A DNA stretch of 64,000 nucleotides from Halonotius sp046719765 (GTDB taxonomy: Archaea; Halobacteriota; Halobacteria; Halobacteriales; Haloferacaceae): assembly GCF_046719765.1 (NCBI RefSeq), contig NZ_JABEBY010000003.1, forward strand, positions 124,001 through 188,000, in the 5' to 3' direction. Below are positions 17,652 through 25,460 of this stretch, in pieces. Positions within the stretch are counted from its first letter, which is position 1. Each line of letters starts with the position of its first letter. The translations under genes and the position numbers were made by a program. The notes beneath the pieces were generated by a model. It saw nothing but the letters and a program-made list of their open reading frames with translations. It was not told the origin of the DNA and did not search any database.

Positions 17652-19085
17652 TCACTCCGCGCGTGGGAGCGTCACGGCAAAAACCGCACCCTCGGGATCG
17701 TTGTCAGTGACCGACACCGAGCCGTCGTAGGTCGACACAAGCGTCTCGACCAGATAGAGGCCAAGACCGGTACCAGCACTGTCAAGGCCGGTTTCACCCT
17801 TCCCGAAGATTTCGGCCTTTTGATCGTCGGGAACGCCGGGGCCGTTGTCCGCGACCTGCACGGTCACCGTGTCGGCTTTGGCGGCGGCTGAGACCGTGAC
17901 CTTGGGTACCGGCTTATCGTTGTGCTGGATCGCGTTTTTCAGGAGGTTCCGGAACACGGAGCCAAGCATCTCGTTTCCGGCGACGGTGGCATCCGGAATC
18001 CTGCCGTCAACGGTGATGCTGGCGGCGTCGTGTGCATCCCGGATGCTGTCGACCTCGCCGTCGAGAACCGGTCGCAGCCGAACCGTCCCAACTGAGGTGT
18101 CGGTATCGAGCAACACATCCGACATCTCGCGGGCGGTCTTCGTGAGTTCGATCGCGTGCTCCGCGCTTTCACGGATCGTCTGGACGTGCTCGTCGTGGTC
18201 GGCTGTGGCCCCATCTGTGAGCACATCGCTGTACGCTAAGATGAGTTGGAGGTCGTTGCGGATGTCGTGGCGAAGCACCTGGTTGAGCGTCTCAAGATCG
18301 TCGCGCTGGCGTTTGAGCCGCTGCTCGTAGGCGACCCGCTCGGTCGTGTCGATGAGGCTTTCGACCAACTGAACGACCTTCCCGTCGTCGTTGACGATCG
18401 GGGCGGCATGCACCTCATGGACGCGCTCGGTGCCATCGGCGTCGTAGTGGGTGTGCTCGACAGTCGTTGGCTCCCCAGTTTCAACGACCTCTTGGAGCGG
18501 ACAGGGTACCGGATCATCCCCCTCGTCACACGGCCGGTCGCGGTCGTGAGTCACCGAGTAGCAGGTCGTGCCGGGATGGCCGTCGGCCAACGAGTTCGCG
18601 TGCTGGATGGTGTAATCGTCGACGTTGAGGACGTAGAGGGGATGGGGAACGGCTTCGATAACCGTCTCCATCGAGGCGGGCCCATCGTCGTCAACGACCG
18701 GGGTGGCTGTCTCACGGTCGTGGAACCCCCAGTGGGTGGCACAGAGCGTCCCGCTGTCGTCGTAGGTGGCCTGGCCGCGCAGCGAGATGGGAACCGTCCG
18801 CTCGTCGGCCGTGGTGAGGATGGCCGGGCGGTCGTCGACACGGCCCGTGTCGGCACACGTCGCCAGCGTGTCGGCGACGCTATCGGCTGGAACCGAGAGA
18901 ATCGTCGTCAGATCGCGGCCGACCAGTGTGTCGCGGTCGATCTCAACACGGTCGATCAGTCGATCGTTGACGGCGGTGATCTCACCGTCGGGATCGACCG
19001 CAACGTACGGATACGGGATGGCAGCGGTTGACGACTCAACGGAACCAGCATCGCCGCTACACGTCGAGTCGGCCGTCTCTGTCAT
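17652..19085 (-). CDS. PAS-PAS sensor histidine kinase with Cys/His-containing PAS domain
   Basis: This 477-residue soluble kinase has a first PAS domain (about 22-118), a second (about 138-252) and a kinase core with HisKA motif RHDIRND (His273), N box (LLKNAIQHND about 390) and G boxes DNGPGVP and GTGLGLYL. The second PAS domain contains the spacing C-Y-x3-H-x5-C-x8-C-P-L (Cys175, His180, Cys186, Cys195), a pattern suited to binding a metal or Fe-S cluster or redox sensing. It is between the thioredoxin reductase and DoxX genes. No response regulator is adjacent. The signal is inferred, not shown. Confidence 0.88.
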   Translation of the reverse strand: MTETADSTCSGDAGSVESSTAAIPYPYVAVDPDGEITAVNDRLIDRVEIDRDTLVGRDLTTILSVPADSVADTLATCADTGRVDDRPAILTTADERTVPISLRGQATYDDSGTLCATHWGFHDRETATPVVDDDGPASMETVIEAVPHPLYVLNVDDYTIQHANSLADGHPGTTCYSVTHDRDRPCDEGDDPVPCPLQEVVETGEPTTVEHTHYDADGTERVHEVHAAPIVNDDGKVVQLVESLIDTTERVAYEQRLKRQRDDLETLNQVLRHDIRNDLQLILAYSDVLTDGATADHDEHVQTIRESAEHAIELTKTAREMSDVLLDTDTSVGTVRLRPVLDGEVDSIRDAHDAASITVDGRIPDATVAGNEMLGSVFRNLLKNAIQHNDKPVPKVTVSAAAKADTVTVQVADNGPGVPDDQKAEIFGKGETGLDSAGTGLGLYLVETLVSTYDGSVSVTDNDPEGAVFAVTLPRAE

Positions 19086-19185
19086 ATTTGAACCAATGGT
19101 CGATAGAAAAAAGCAAGCGGCGGCTGTTCTCAGCTATCGGGAACGAGACGGCGAAAAACGGTCAAACGCCGGAACCCGCAGCCGG

Positions 19186-19716
19186 CTACCCGAGGAGGTA
19201 GCGCAGCCACGGTCGTTGCCTGACGAACTCGGTGTCCTCGATGACGCCGTCAACGCCGACCACGCGGCCAGCGGCGAAGATGCCGACGATGGCGAACAGG
19301 AGCAGTCCCATCAGATCGCCGTTGACGTAGCCGTGGGCCCAGTCGGCGTTCCCGAGGTAGAACAGCACCATCAGGAAGCCACCGAAGAAGGCGGCCAACC
19401 GCGTCAGCGCGCCGAGGATGATCCCAAGGCCGATGAGGAATTCCCCAAGTGGGATCATGACGTTGGTAACCTCAAGCAGCCACGGCGTCTCGGCGACGAA
19501 GCCGAAGAGCCACGCGATCGGGCTGTCGGCGTTGGCGAGGTAGCCCGTCGCGTCGAACGGTTCGCCGGCGACAAAGGCGAACTTCGTCCAGCCGGCATGG
19601 AGGAACCAGTAGCCGGTGATGAGCCGCACCGCCAGTAGTAGATAGGTCGCAGCCGATCCGGCATCATCGAAGGCATCTGTCCGGCCGAACAGCGACGTGG
19701 ATTGTGTTGTTGTCAT
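19186..19716 (-). CDS. DoxX family membrane protein
   Basis: This 176-residue membrane protein has four hydrophobic segments and the DoxX signature RLITGYWFLHAGWTKF (about 31-46). In Acidianus, DoxD/DoxA form thiosulfate:quinone oxidoreductase; other DoxX proteins act in redox stress with thioredoxin-like partners. Its promoter has a TATA-like TTTATACAATAC (19748-19759 on this strand) and a perfect 17-bp palindrome at 19734-19750 between that box and the start codon. The sulfur/redox neighbourhood supports, but does not prove, a thiosulfate or thiol role. Confidence 0.82.
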   Translation of the reverse strand: MTTTQSTSLFGRTDAFDDAGSAATYLLLAVRLITGYWFLHAGWTKFAFVAGEPFDATGYLANADSPIAWLFGFVAETPWLLEVTNVMIPLGEFLIGLGIILGALTRLAAFFGGFLMVLFYLGNADWAHGYVNGDLMGLLLFAIVGIFAAGRVVGVDGVIEDTEFVRQRPWLRYLLG

Positions 19717-19733
19717 TGGGTCTCCCTCACAGG

Positions 19734-19750
19734 TACAGCTTCAAGCTGTA
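19734..19750. promoter_or_regulatory. 17-bp perfect palindrome, candidate DoxX operator
   Basis: The sequence TACAGCTT-C-AAGCTGTA is fully symmetrical around its central base. It lies 18-34 bases upstream of the DoxX ATG, immediately inside a TATA-like box on the minus strand, so a bound dimer would block transcription initiation. This position suggests a repressor operator. Confidence 0.6.
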
Positions 19751-19960
19751 TTGTATAAACGTACTAGACCGATTCCCGACAGATGGGAATATAGGCAACA
19801 GAACACAAATCGGCAGGAAACCGGCTGTACAGCGGAGTATCGCCACCCACAAAAAAATCAACCGCGTTTTTCCACATACATATAAGAAAAACGACTAATA
19901 GAACCGGTACGTATGCGTGGCTGGAAGGGCGGAAAGAAAGTATGGTGAAACCGGCAGCGA

Positions 19961-20191
19961 TCAGTCTTCGAGGCCGAAATCCGCAAGCGAGTGGGTGTGG
20001 TGCCACATCGAGACGACCTCCTCAACGTCGAACGTGAGGACACCGTCGGTCAACTCGATCCGAACAGTATCATCGCTGATCTCCGTATCGTGGAGATGCA
20101 TCTCCAGTGGCTCCTCAAACTCCGAGACGGCAAGCATCAGTTCACCTTTCGATTCGAGTTCCGCCTGTAGTTCGTCAGCTTCGACTACCAT
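19961..20191 (-). CDS. small acidic haloarchaeal protein, function unknown
   Basis: This 76-residue soluble protein is predicted to be a beta-rich domain (LMLAVSEFEEPLEMHLHDTEI, then VRIELTDGVLTFD) with a His pair in SMWHHTHSLADF near the C-terminus. I do not recognise the family. The codon pattern and an AT-rich upstream sequence support it as a real gene. It lies between DoxX and the nickel module; the histidines could bind metal, but that is speculation. Confidence 0.6.
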   Translation of the reverse strand: MVVEADELQAELESKGELMLAVSEFEEPLEMHLHDTEISDDTVRIELTDGVLTFDVEEVVSMWHHTHSLADFGLED

Positions 20192-20490
20192 TGCAGTTAC
20201 TCAAAGGGTATAGATAAAATAAACTCTTTTTTGCTTTCCCAAAAATATATTTTCGTCGTAACGTATTAGTATAGGAAGTAAGTCATGATATAAATATTCT
20301 TGTGATTTAGACACAAGACTATCTTTAGATTGCCGAGCACCGAGGTTGCCAGAGAGCAGTCGCCGGGGGGCGGACAGCGGGGGACACATCCCTGAGAGCC
20401 ATCATGAAGAAGAGCAGCATTGCGACACCGGTTTCGAACGCATATGCCGGGCGAATCGACAGCAGACGGTGGAGTAGACAACACTCAGAG

Positions 20491-21333
20491 TCAGAACACG
20501 CCGGCAATGAAGCCAAGACCCATGATGATGAGCACGGCAGCGGAGACAACCGGGAGGTACGGCGTGTACTGTGAGACGGTCTCCTCGTGGTGTTGATAGC
20601 CCGCAATCAGCAGCATCGTCAACCCGACGATACCACAGATAACGGTTATTGCGTACGCGCTCATCAACGAGAGACAGTGATTCGAGCCAGCACAGAGGGC
20701 AATGATCTCGAACTCCTCCTCATGGGCGAACCCAAGCAGGAAGGCAAACCACGCAATCCCGAACAGTCCACGTTCGGCAACGTCAGTGGAGCCACTGTGA
20801 GTGTGTTCATCTCCACCGACGACCGGGAGCGCGCGTGTTAGCCGCGCAGTGAGGCCGTCGTCGGCCGGTGACTGTGAATGCTCATCGTGGGTGTCGTGGG
20901 TATGGCCGGCTCCGGCATGGCTCTCCGACTCGTGGGCGGAATGGTCGTCGTGGGCGTGTTCGTGACCGGTACTGCCGTGAGAGTGCCCGTGACGGTACTC
21001 CCGAATCCCAAGGCCAATGAGAAGTACTCCTGCAATCAGGCTGACCGGGCCACCGATCTGGACACCACCCAGCACGGTGAGTGGATCGTTGACCTGTGTG
21101 AGACTGAAGTAGGATTTCGCATAAAAGAACACGCCGACCATGGCAAGACTACTGATGAGATGCCCGACGCCGATAAGCAGACTCGCCGCCAAGCCGGAGA
21201 GCCACTTGTTCGTCTGATCCAACGCGTAGGAGGCGGCAACAGGCCATCCGTGGCCGGGTTCGATGCCGTGGACAGCACCGAGTGCGACCGAACCGAGTAG
21301 CAGGCCGACGGCGTCTCCTGGGATCATCGTCAT
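20491..21333 (-). CDS. NicO-family nickel/cobalt transporter with His-rich loop
   Basis: This 280-residue protein is predicted to have six membrane segments. The NicO signature GAVHGIEPGHGWP is at 19-31, and GFAHEEEFEI near 201-210 is the second family motif. A cytoplasmic/extracellular loop at about 113-178 is very His-rich (HGHSHG, HEHAHDDHSAH, HTHDTHDEH), suited to metal buffering. The family (NicO/RcnA) moves Ni or Co, in some cases outward. It is divergent from NikR at 21,433, with two candidate operators between, so nickel-dependent control is likely. Confidence 0.86.
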   Translation of the reverse strand: MTMIPGDAVGLLLGSVALGAVHGIEPGHGWPVAASYALDQTNKWLSGLAASLLIGVGHLISSLAMVGVFFYAKSYFSLTQVNDPLTVLGGVQIGGPVSLIAGVLLIGLGIREYRHGHSHGSTGHEHAHDDHSAHESESHAGAGHTHDTHDEHSQSPADDGLTARLTRALPVVGGDEHTHSGSTDVAERGLFGIAWFAFLLGFAHEEEFEIIALCAGSNHCLSLMSAYAITVICGIVGLTMLLIAGYQHHEETVSQYTPYLPVVSAAVLIIMGLGFIAGVF

Positions 21334-21361
21334 ATTCGTCGCTCGGCGAGAACGCCGAATA
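21333..21361. promoter_or_regulatory. inverted repeat TATTCG-N17-CGAATA over the NicO start, candidate NikR operator
   Basis: The half-sites TATTCG (21333-21338) and CGAATA (21356-21361) form an inverted repeat with a 17-base spacer. E. coli NikR binds GTATGA-N16-TCATAC, so the geometry is similar although the half-site differs. The site overlaps the transporter's start codon region, and a TATA-like TATTAA on the minus strand lies at 21369-21374. Confidence 0.5.
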
Positions 21362-21392
21362 ACGGTTGTTAATACCCGATCGGGGGGAACAT

Positions 21393-21435
21393 CATACGCA
21401 GGCTCTTGTGTCCGGCTCTCGGAGGTGATCGTATG
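21393..21435. promoter_or_regulatory. inverted repeat CATACG-N31-CGTATG before/over the nikR start
   Basis: CATACG (21393-21398) and CGTATG (21430-21435) are exact reverse complements; the second includes the nikR start codon. The 31-base spacing is about three helical turns. The half-site resembles the GTATGA/TCATAC half-sites of bacterial NikR. It may be a separate, autoregulatory operator. Confidence 0.4.
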
Positions 21436-21822
21436 CGAACGAGTTTCAACATCCCCGATAGCGTTGTCGCGGAGTTCGATGAGGTCTGGCAGGAGGAAGG
21501 CTTAGATAACCGATCCCGGGCGGTACGTGAGGCGATCCAAGAGTATATCGAATCACATTCTCGACTTGAGAGACTCAGCGAGGACGTGATCGCGCTTATC
21601 GCCTTCGACTACCGTCACCACGAGGTGATCGAGGAACTCCACGGGGTGCAACACAGCTATCAGGACGTGATCAGCAATACGAGCCACACCCACCAAGGCG
21701 AGTGGTGTCTCGAATCCCTGTTTTGTCACGGAGCCGGTGGGCGAGTGCGAGAACTCACCTACGACCTTCGTGACTTCGATGGGGTAAATCGCGTGAAGCT
21801 CATGATTCTTCGAGACGAGTAG
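21433..21822 (+). CDS. nikR: nickel-responsive regulator NikR
   Basis: This 129-residue protein has the NikR architecture: an N-terminal ribbon-helix-helix (RTSFNIPDSVVAEFDEVW, 2-19; NRSRAVREAIQEYI) and an ACT-like metal domain. The four nickel ligands correspond by position: His74, His85, His87 and Cys92, with spacing 11, 2, 5 compared with 11, 2, 6 in E. coli NikR. An ATG at 21433 begins the RHH strand at residue 2. Divergent from the NicO transporter. As apo-protein or nickel-bound tetramer it should repress the transporter and possibly itself; the direction of regulation is inferred. Confidence 0.92.
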   Translation: MRTSFNIPDSVVAEFDEVWQEEGLDNRSRAVREAIQEYIESHSRLERLSEDVIALIAFDYRHHEVIEELHGVQHSYQDVISNTSHTHQGEWCLESLFCHGAGGRVRELTYDLRDFDGVNRVKLMILRDE

Positions 21823-21961
21823 AGGGTTAGTATTGTAGTAATTCTCGATTCTATATAGACATACGCGCAGCAATAAGTATAGGATAAAAATGTATGGTAG
21901 TTGAAATCACGTTCTTACCGCGCTGAATCGATTTCCACGGATCGCTGTGTGTCGCCACATG

Positions 21962-21975
21962 AATTAATAATAACC
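21962..21975 (+). promoter_or_regulatory. TATA-like promoter of the ZIP transporter
   Basis: The AT-rich AATTAATAATAACC is centred about 32 bases before the ATG at 22001, consistent with a haloarchaeal promoter with a short or absent leader. Confidence 0.5.
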
Positions 21976-22000
21976 AGTGCGTAGTTACTAATGTAGAGCA

Positions 22001-22882
22001 ATGACAATACAACAAATACTATCGTCGGTGCAGACAGCACAGCGAACACACGCCACCCCTGAACGGGCAGTCGGAGTCGCCGGCGTTGTGGCACTTGGGG
22101 GGCTCTCCGTGCTCGCCTACAGCGTCGGGGTCACATGGAAGCTCCTGGCGATCTCGTGGGTGGCCTTCGCCGCGATGGCGATCGGCGCGCCACTGGGGGC
22201 GCGAACCGCCCAGACGGCCCAGCCCGTCGAAACCGTCTGGGGGTACGGTCTCGCCAGCGGCGCGATGGTGACCAGTGCCGCGCTGTTCCTGATTCCGCAG
22301 GCGCTCGGCCAACACGGGCGGTTTGGGAGCCTTGGGATCGCGGCCGGCTTCCTGGCTGGCTACGTCGGCCACGCACTCGGCCACCGTCTCACGCATCTCA
22401 ACCTCCCGATCGAACAGACGGCCGCGGAGCTGACCGTCCATGCGCTGGCCGCCGGTGCGATCATCGGGGCCATCTACACCGCGATGCCATCGCTGACATC
22501 GATTCTCGGCGTCGCCCTTGTCTCACACAAGGCACCGGCCGGCTACGCCGCCGCCCGCCGGCTGGCTGACCGGGATCGGTCGGTCGTCACACTCCTGTTG
22601 CCGGCGGCGGCTGTCGGCCTGATCGCGCTGCCGGTCGGAATGACCGGGTTGTCGCCGTCGCCGATGCTACGTGGCCTCCTGTTTGGCTTCGGGGCTGGCG
22701 TCTTCCTCCATGTCGCCGTCGATCTCCTGCCGGAGTGTACCGCCGGCAGTGACACGTGCCCCGTCGACGCTGCAGGCGACAGCGACGCCCACCGCTTCCA
22801 GGATCGGCTGCGCACCCACGCCGCGGTGAGTTCACTCGGCGGGGCGGCAGCCGTCGTCGCTGCGTGGCTTGTCGTTGTCTAA
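22001..22882 (+). CDS. ZIP-family divalent metal transporter-like protein
   Basis: This 293-residue protein has about eight hydrophobic segments. Candidate metal-pathway residues are in GHALGHRLTHLN (about 128-139) and VSHKAPAGYAAA (about 172-183), the latter a common ZIP helix-V motif, and HVAVDLLPEC (about 232-241). The cysteines near 241-248 (LPECTAGSDTC) add a possible metal site. ZIP proteins import Zn, Fe or other divalent cations. Proximity to the nickel module is suggestive of metal homeostasis, but the specificity is not readable. Confidence 0.82.
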   Translation: MTIQQILSSVQTAQRTHATPERAVGVAGVVALGGLSVLAYSVGVTWKLLAISWVAFAAMAIGAPLGARTAQTAQPVETVWGYGLASGAMVTSAALFLIPQALGQHGRFGSLGIAAGFLAGYVGHALGHRLTHLNLPIEQTAAELTVHALAAGAIIGAIYTAMPSLTSILGVALVSHKAPAGYAAARRLADRDRSVVTLLLPAAAVGLIALPVGMTGLSPSPMLRGLLFGFGAGVFLHVAVDLLPECTAGSDTCPVDAAGDSDAHRFQDRLRTHAAVSSLGGAAAVVAAWLVVV

Positions 22883-22894
22883 CCACCTGGACGG

Positions 22895-23470
22895 TCAGCG
22901 AGGCTCAGCAGGCTCGCCGGGGAAGTCCTGTTCGCCGGCCTCGATGCGGACATCGAGCCAGTTTTCCGGCGGAATCATCGGACACTCGTAGGCGTGGTTG
23001 TAGGCACACGTCGGATTGTACGCCGCGTTGAAATCGAGAATCCACCCGTCGTCGACGCGGTGGGTGTCAGGTTCGAGATCGAGATATCGACCCGCTCCGT
23101 AGGTCGTCTCGCCGCTCGTTGCGTCGCGGAACGGCACCCAGAAGCGGTCTGCCTCCCGATCCGGTCGGTACGCCTGCAGGGTATACGTTTCACCGTCGAT
23201 CTCGAAGCTGAACGCGCCCCACCGGAGATACGTCTGTTCGCCGTCGGCTGTCGTTTCGACGGTGACCGATTCTTTCGTCTCGTGTTCCTCCAGCGGTAGC
23301 ACGAAGCGATAGGCTGGATCGGGCTCGTAGTAGGCAAGGCCCGGAAACGACGCGCCGCGCTGCTCATCGGGCAGTGGCGATCTCGGCGAGTTCTTAAACT
23401 GATCGCGTTTGGCCTCGCGCTGCCGTCTGATGTTGTCGGCCCATCCCTCAGGCGGTGATTCTGCTTCCAT
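22895..23470 (-). CDS. DUF1684 family protein
   Basis: This 191-residue soluble protein of unknown function matches DUF1684. Key segments are RFVLPLEEHETKESV, a Tyr-rich stretch TYTLQAYRPDREADRFWVPF and the C-terminal DFNAAYNPTCAYNHAYECPMIPPENWL with three conserved aromatic/Cys positions. The DNA before its start contains AATATTGTTTCT (23476-23487), also present before the universal stress gene. It is convergent with the ZIP gene 12 bases away. Confidence 0.85.
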   Translation of the reverse strand: MEAESPPEGWADNIRRQREAKRDQFKNSPRSPLPDEQRGASFPGLAYYEPDPAYRFVLPLEEHETKESVTVETTADGEQTYLRWGAFSFEIDGETYTLQAYRPDREADRFWVPFRDATSGETTYGAGRYLDLEPDTHRVDDGWILDFNAAYNPTCAYNHAYECPMIPPENWLDVRIEAGEQDFPGEPAEPR

Positions 23471-23549
23471 ACATCAATATTGTTTCTCTAACACAATAAC
23501 GCTACTGGCAGTGAACCAGGATAGCCCGAGGCGGCTCCAGTGACGGCGG

Positions 23550-25241
23550 TTACTGTTCTGCTGTCACCGGTTCGGTGTCGGCGGCGTCGGCTTCGTCGTT
23601 GCCCACCGCGGCCTCGTAGCGGTAGTAGCCGCCGGTGAGGCTGCTCGCCTCGATGCCGTGTTCCGCGAGGATCCGGGTCGCCATGTAGGAGCTTTTACCG
23701 ATCTTACAGTAGGTGAACACCTCGTCGTCGGGGTCGGCGTCGGCAGCCCAGTCCCGGAGTTTGCCGAGCGGAACGTTCTCGTCGCCGTCGATCCAGCCCT
23801 GGGCCTCGCGCATCTCGGGTGGGCGGGTGTCGATGACTGTCGCGTCGTCCTTCTGGTTGAGGAACTCATCCAGGTGGACGATGTCGGCGACGCCCTCCAC
23901 GACGTTTGCGCCGATCATCCCCAGCATGTTGACCGGATCCTTCGCGGCCGAGTACGGCGGGGCGTACGCCAGATCGTAATCCCGAATATCGAAGACGGTG
24001 TCGTCGTGGGCGATAGCCGTCGCCAACACGTCAGTTCGCTTGTCGACGCCGTCCTCGCCGATGGCCTGGGCACCGAAGAGCGTCCCATCGTCGGGATCGA
24101 AGAGGAGCTTGAACTGGATCTCGGTCGCGCCGGGGTAGTATTCGGCATGATTCGGCTGGCTCGTATAGACTGCCTCGTAGGCCTGTCCGCGCTCGTCAAG
24201 TGTCGCGGCGGTGTCGCCGACGGTGCCGACATCGAGGTCGAACACCTTGGCGATCGCCGTATCCAAGACGGGATCGAGTTGGTCGTCGTGGCCCGCGATA
24301 TCGTTGGCCGCGACGCGACCCATGCGGTTGGCCGGGCCGCCGAGCGGCACCCACGCGTTCCCGTCGGCGCGAGCCGCTGGGGGTGCGGCCGCATCGCCGA
24401 CCGCATGGATCGCCGCCACCGAGGTTCGCATTCGCTCGTTGACGGCGATCGCGCCGCTGTCGTGGAGGTCGACGCCCGCCGATTCGGCCAGTTCCGTTCG
24501 GGGGGTGACACCGGTGGCGACGACGACGAGGTCGAAGGTGTGATTGCTGTCGTCCATCGTGGCGACGACCGTCCCGTCACCAGATTCGGTCAGGTCGTCG
24601 ACGCCGGTTTCCAGTCGAAGGTCGATCCCTTCGTCGCGGAGGTGGGACTCGACCATCGCCGCCATCTCCGGGCCAAGCGTGTTCGGCATCACCTGATCGA
24701 GTAGCTCGGCGACGACCACGTCGTGGCCGGCTTCATGGAGATTCTCGGCGACTTCGAGCCCGATGTAGCCGCCGCCGATGACGAGTGCGCGCTCGGCGTC
24801 GGCGACCGCCTCGCGGATGCCTGTCGCATCCGAGACGGTGCGGAGAGTGTGACAGTGTTCCAGTTCGTCAAGATCGAACATCGGCGGCACGAGCGGTTCG
24901 GCGCCCGTTGCGACGACGAGGTCGTCGTAGGCGATCGTCATCGCCTCGCCGTCGGCGTCGGTGACCGAGACGGTGGCGGCGTCCGGATCGATCTCCGTCG
25001 CCGTGACGCCCGTGCGGATATCGAGATCGAAGGCGGCACTCAGCTGGTCGACACCCATCACCGCGAGCTGTTCCTCCGGGACGGTGCCGCTCAGGTGATA
25101 CGGCAGCCCACAGCTCGCATACGAGACGTGCTCGCCCTGTTCGAGGACGATGATCTCGGCGGTTTCGTCGAGTCGTCGCAGCCGCGTCGCGGTGCTCATT
25201 CCGGCAGCGTTACCACCGACAATCACATACTGCTGTACCAT
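23550..25241 (-). CDS. CoA-disulfide reductase-like flavoprotein with C-terminal rhodanese domain
   Basis: This 563-residue protein is a FAD/NAD(P)-dependent disulfide reductase followed by a rhodanese. FAD motif GGNAAG is at 9-14, and the single redox Cys44 is in YASCGLPYHL, as in CoA-disulfide reductase. The NAD(P) motif GGGYIGLE lies in the middle and a C-terminal dimerisation domain follows. From about residue 465 a rhodanese domain carries active Cys512 in FTYCKIGKSS. Such fusions reduce CoA-persulfide or handle polysulfide. The ATG at 25241 fits the family; the long upstream frame is not used. TATA-like GTATAAA is at 25265-25271 (complement). Confidence 0.9.
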   Translation of the reverse strand: MVQQYVIVGGNAAGMSTATRLRRLDETAEIIVLEQGEHVSYASCGLPYHLSGTVPEEQLAVMGVDQLSAAFDLDIRTGVTATEIDPDAATVSVTDADGEAMTIAYDDLVVATGAEPLVPPMFDLDELEHCHTLRTVSDATGIREAVADAERALVIGGGYIGLEVAENLHEAGHDVVVAELLDQVMPNTLGPEMAAMVESHLRDEGIDLRLETGVDDLTESGDGTVVATMDDSNHTFDLVVVATGVTPRTELAESAGVDLHDSGAIAVNERMRTSVAAIHAVGDAAAPPAARADGNAWVPLGGPANRMGRVAANDIAGHDDQLDPVLDTAIAKVFDLDVGTVGDTAATLDERGQAYEAVYTSQPNHAEYYPGATEIQFKLLFDPDDGTLFGAQAIGEDGVDKRTDVLATAIAHDDTVFDIRDYDLAYAPPYSAAKDPVNMLGMIGANVVEGVADIVHLDEFLNQKDDATVIDTRPPEMREAQGWIDGDENVPLGKLRDWAADADPDDEVFTYCKIGKSSYMATRILAEHGIEASSLTGGYYRYEAAVGNDEADAADTEPVTAEQ

Positions 25242-25264
25242 GGGTGTATGGAGGGTACAAGACC

Positions 25265-25271
25265 GTATAAA
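25265..25271 (-). promoter_or_regulatory. TATA-like promoter of the CoA-disulfide reductase gene
   Basis: GTATAAA on the plus strand reads TTTATAC on the gene strand, 24-30 bases before the ATG at 25241. The same box is seen before DoxX (19,754 region). Between the box and the ATG lies TCTTGTACC, which matches the sequence just before the TrxR gene (TCTTGTATAG). Confidence 0.5.
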
Positions 25272-25443
25272 CATCCCTCGTTTTCCCAGCCAGAAGGAAC
25301 ACCGCAACCAACAGTCGAACAACCAACGCACGCCGTCCACCCTATCTCGACAGTTGTATTGTGGATTTTGTAAACATGTAATTTGCTATAGCCTCGTTAT
25401 GAGACCGAAGAAACTGTTTTAGGGTTGCATAAACAAGATAGAA

Positions 25444-25460
25444 TTGTATGATACGTACAA
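25444..25460. promoter_or_regulatory. TTGTA-N7-TACAA inverted repeat over a start codon
   Basis: TTGTA (25444-25448) and TACAA (25456-25460) form a perfect inverted repeat with a seven-base spacer that includes the start codon of the gene at 25448. A TATA-like GCATAAAC is at 25427-25434. A protein bound here would block initiation. It is one of several TTGTA/TACAA repeats near sulfur genes in this window. Confidence 0.5.

Noticed and set aside
20325..20484. Minus-strand frame containing a membrane-like segment (YAFETGVAMLLFFMMALRD)
   Set aside because: It looks like a fragment of a membrane protein and might be a remnant, but no start or family match is convincing and the frame is short, so I leave it unannotated.
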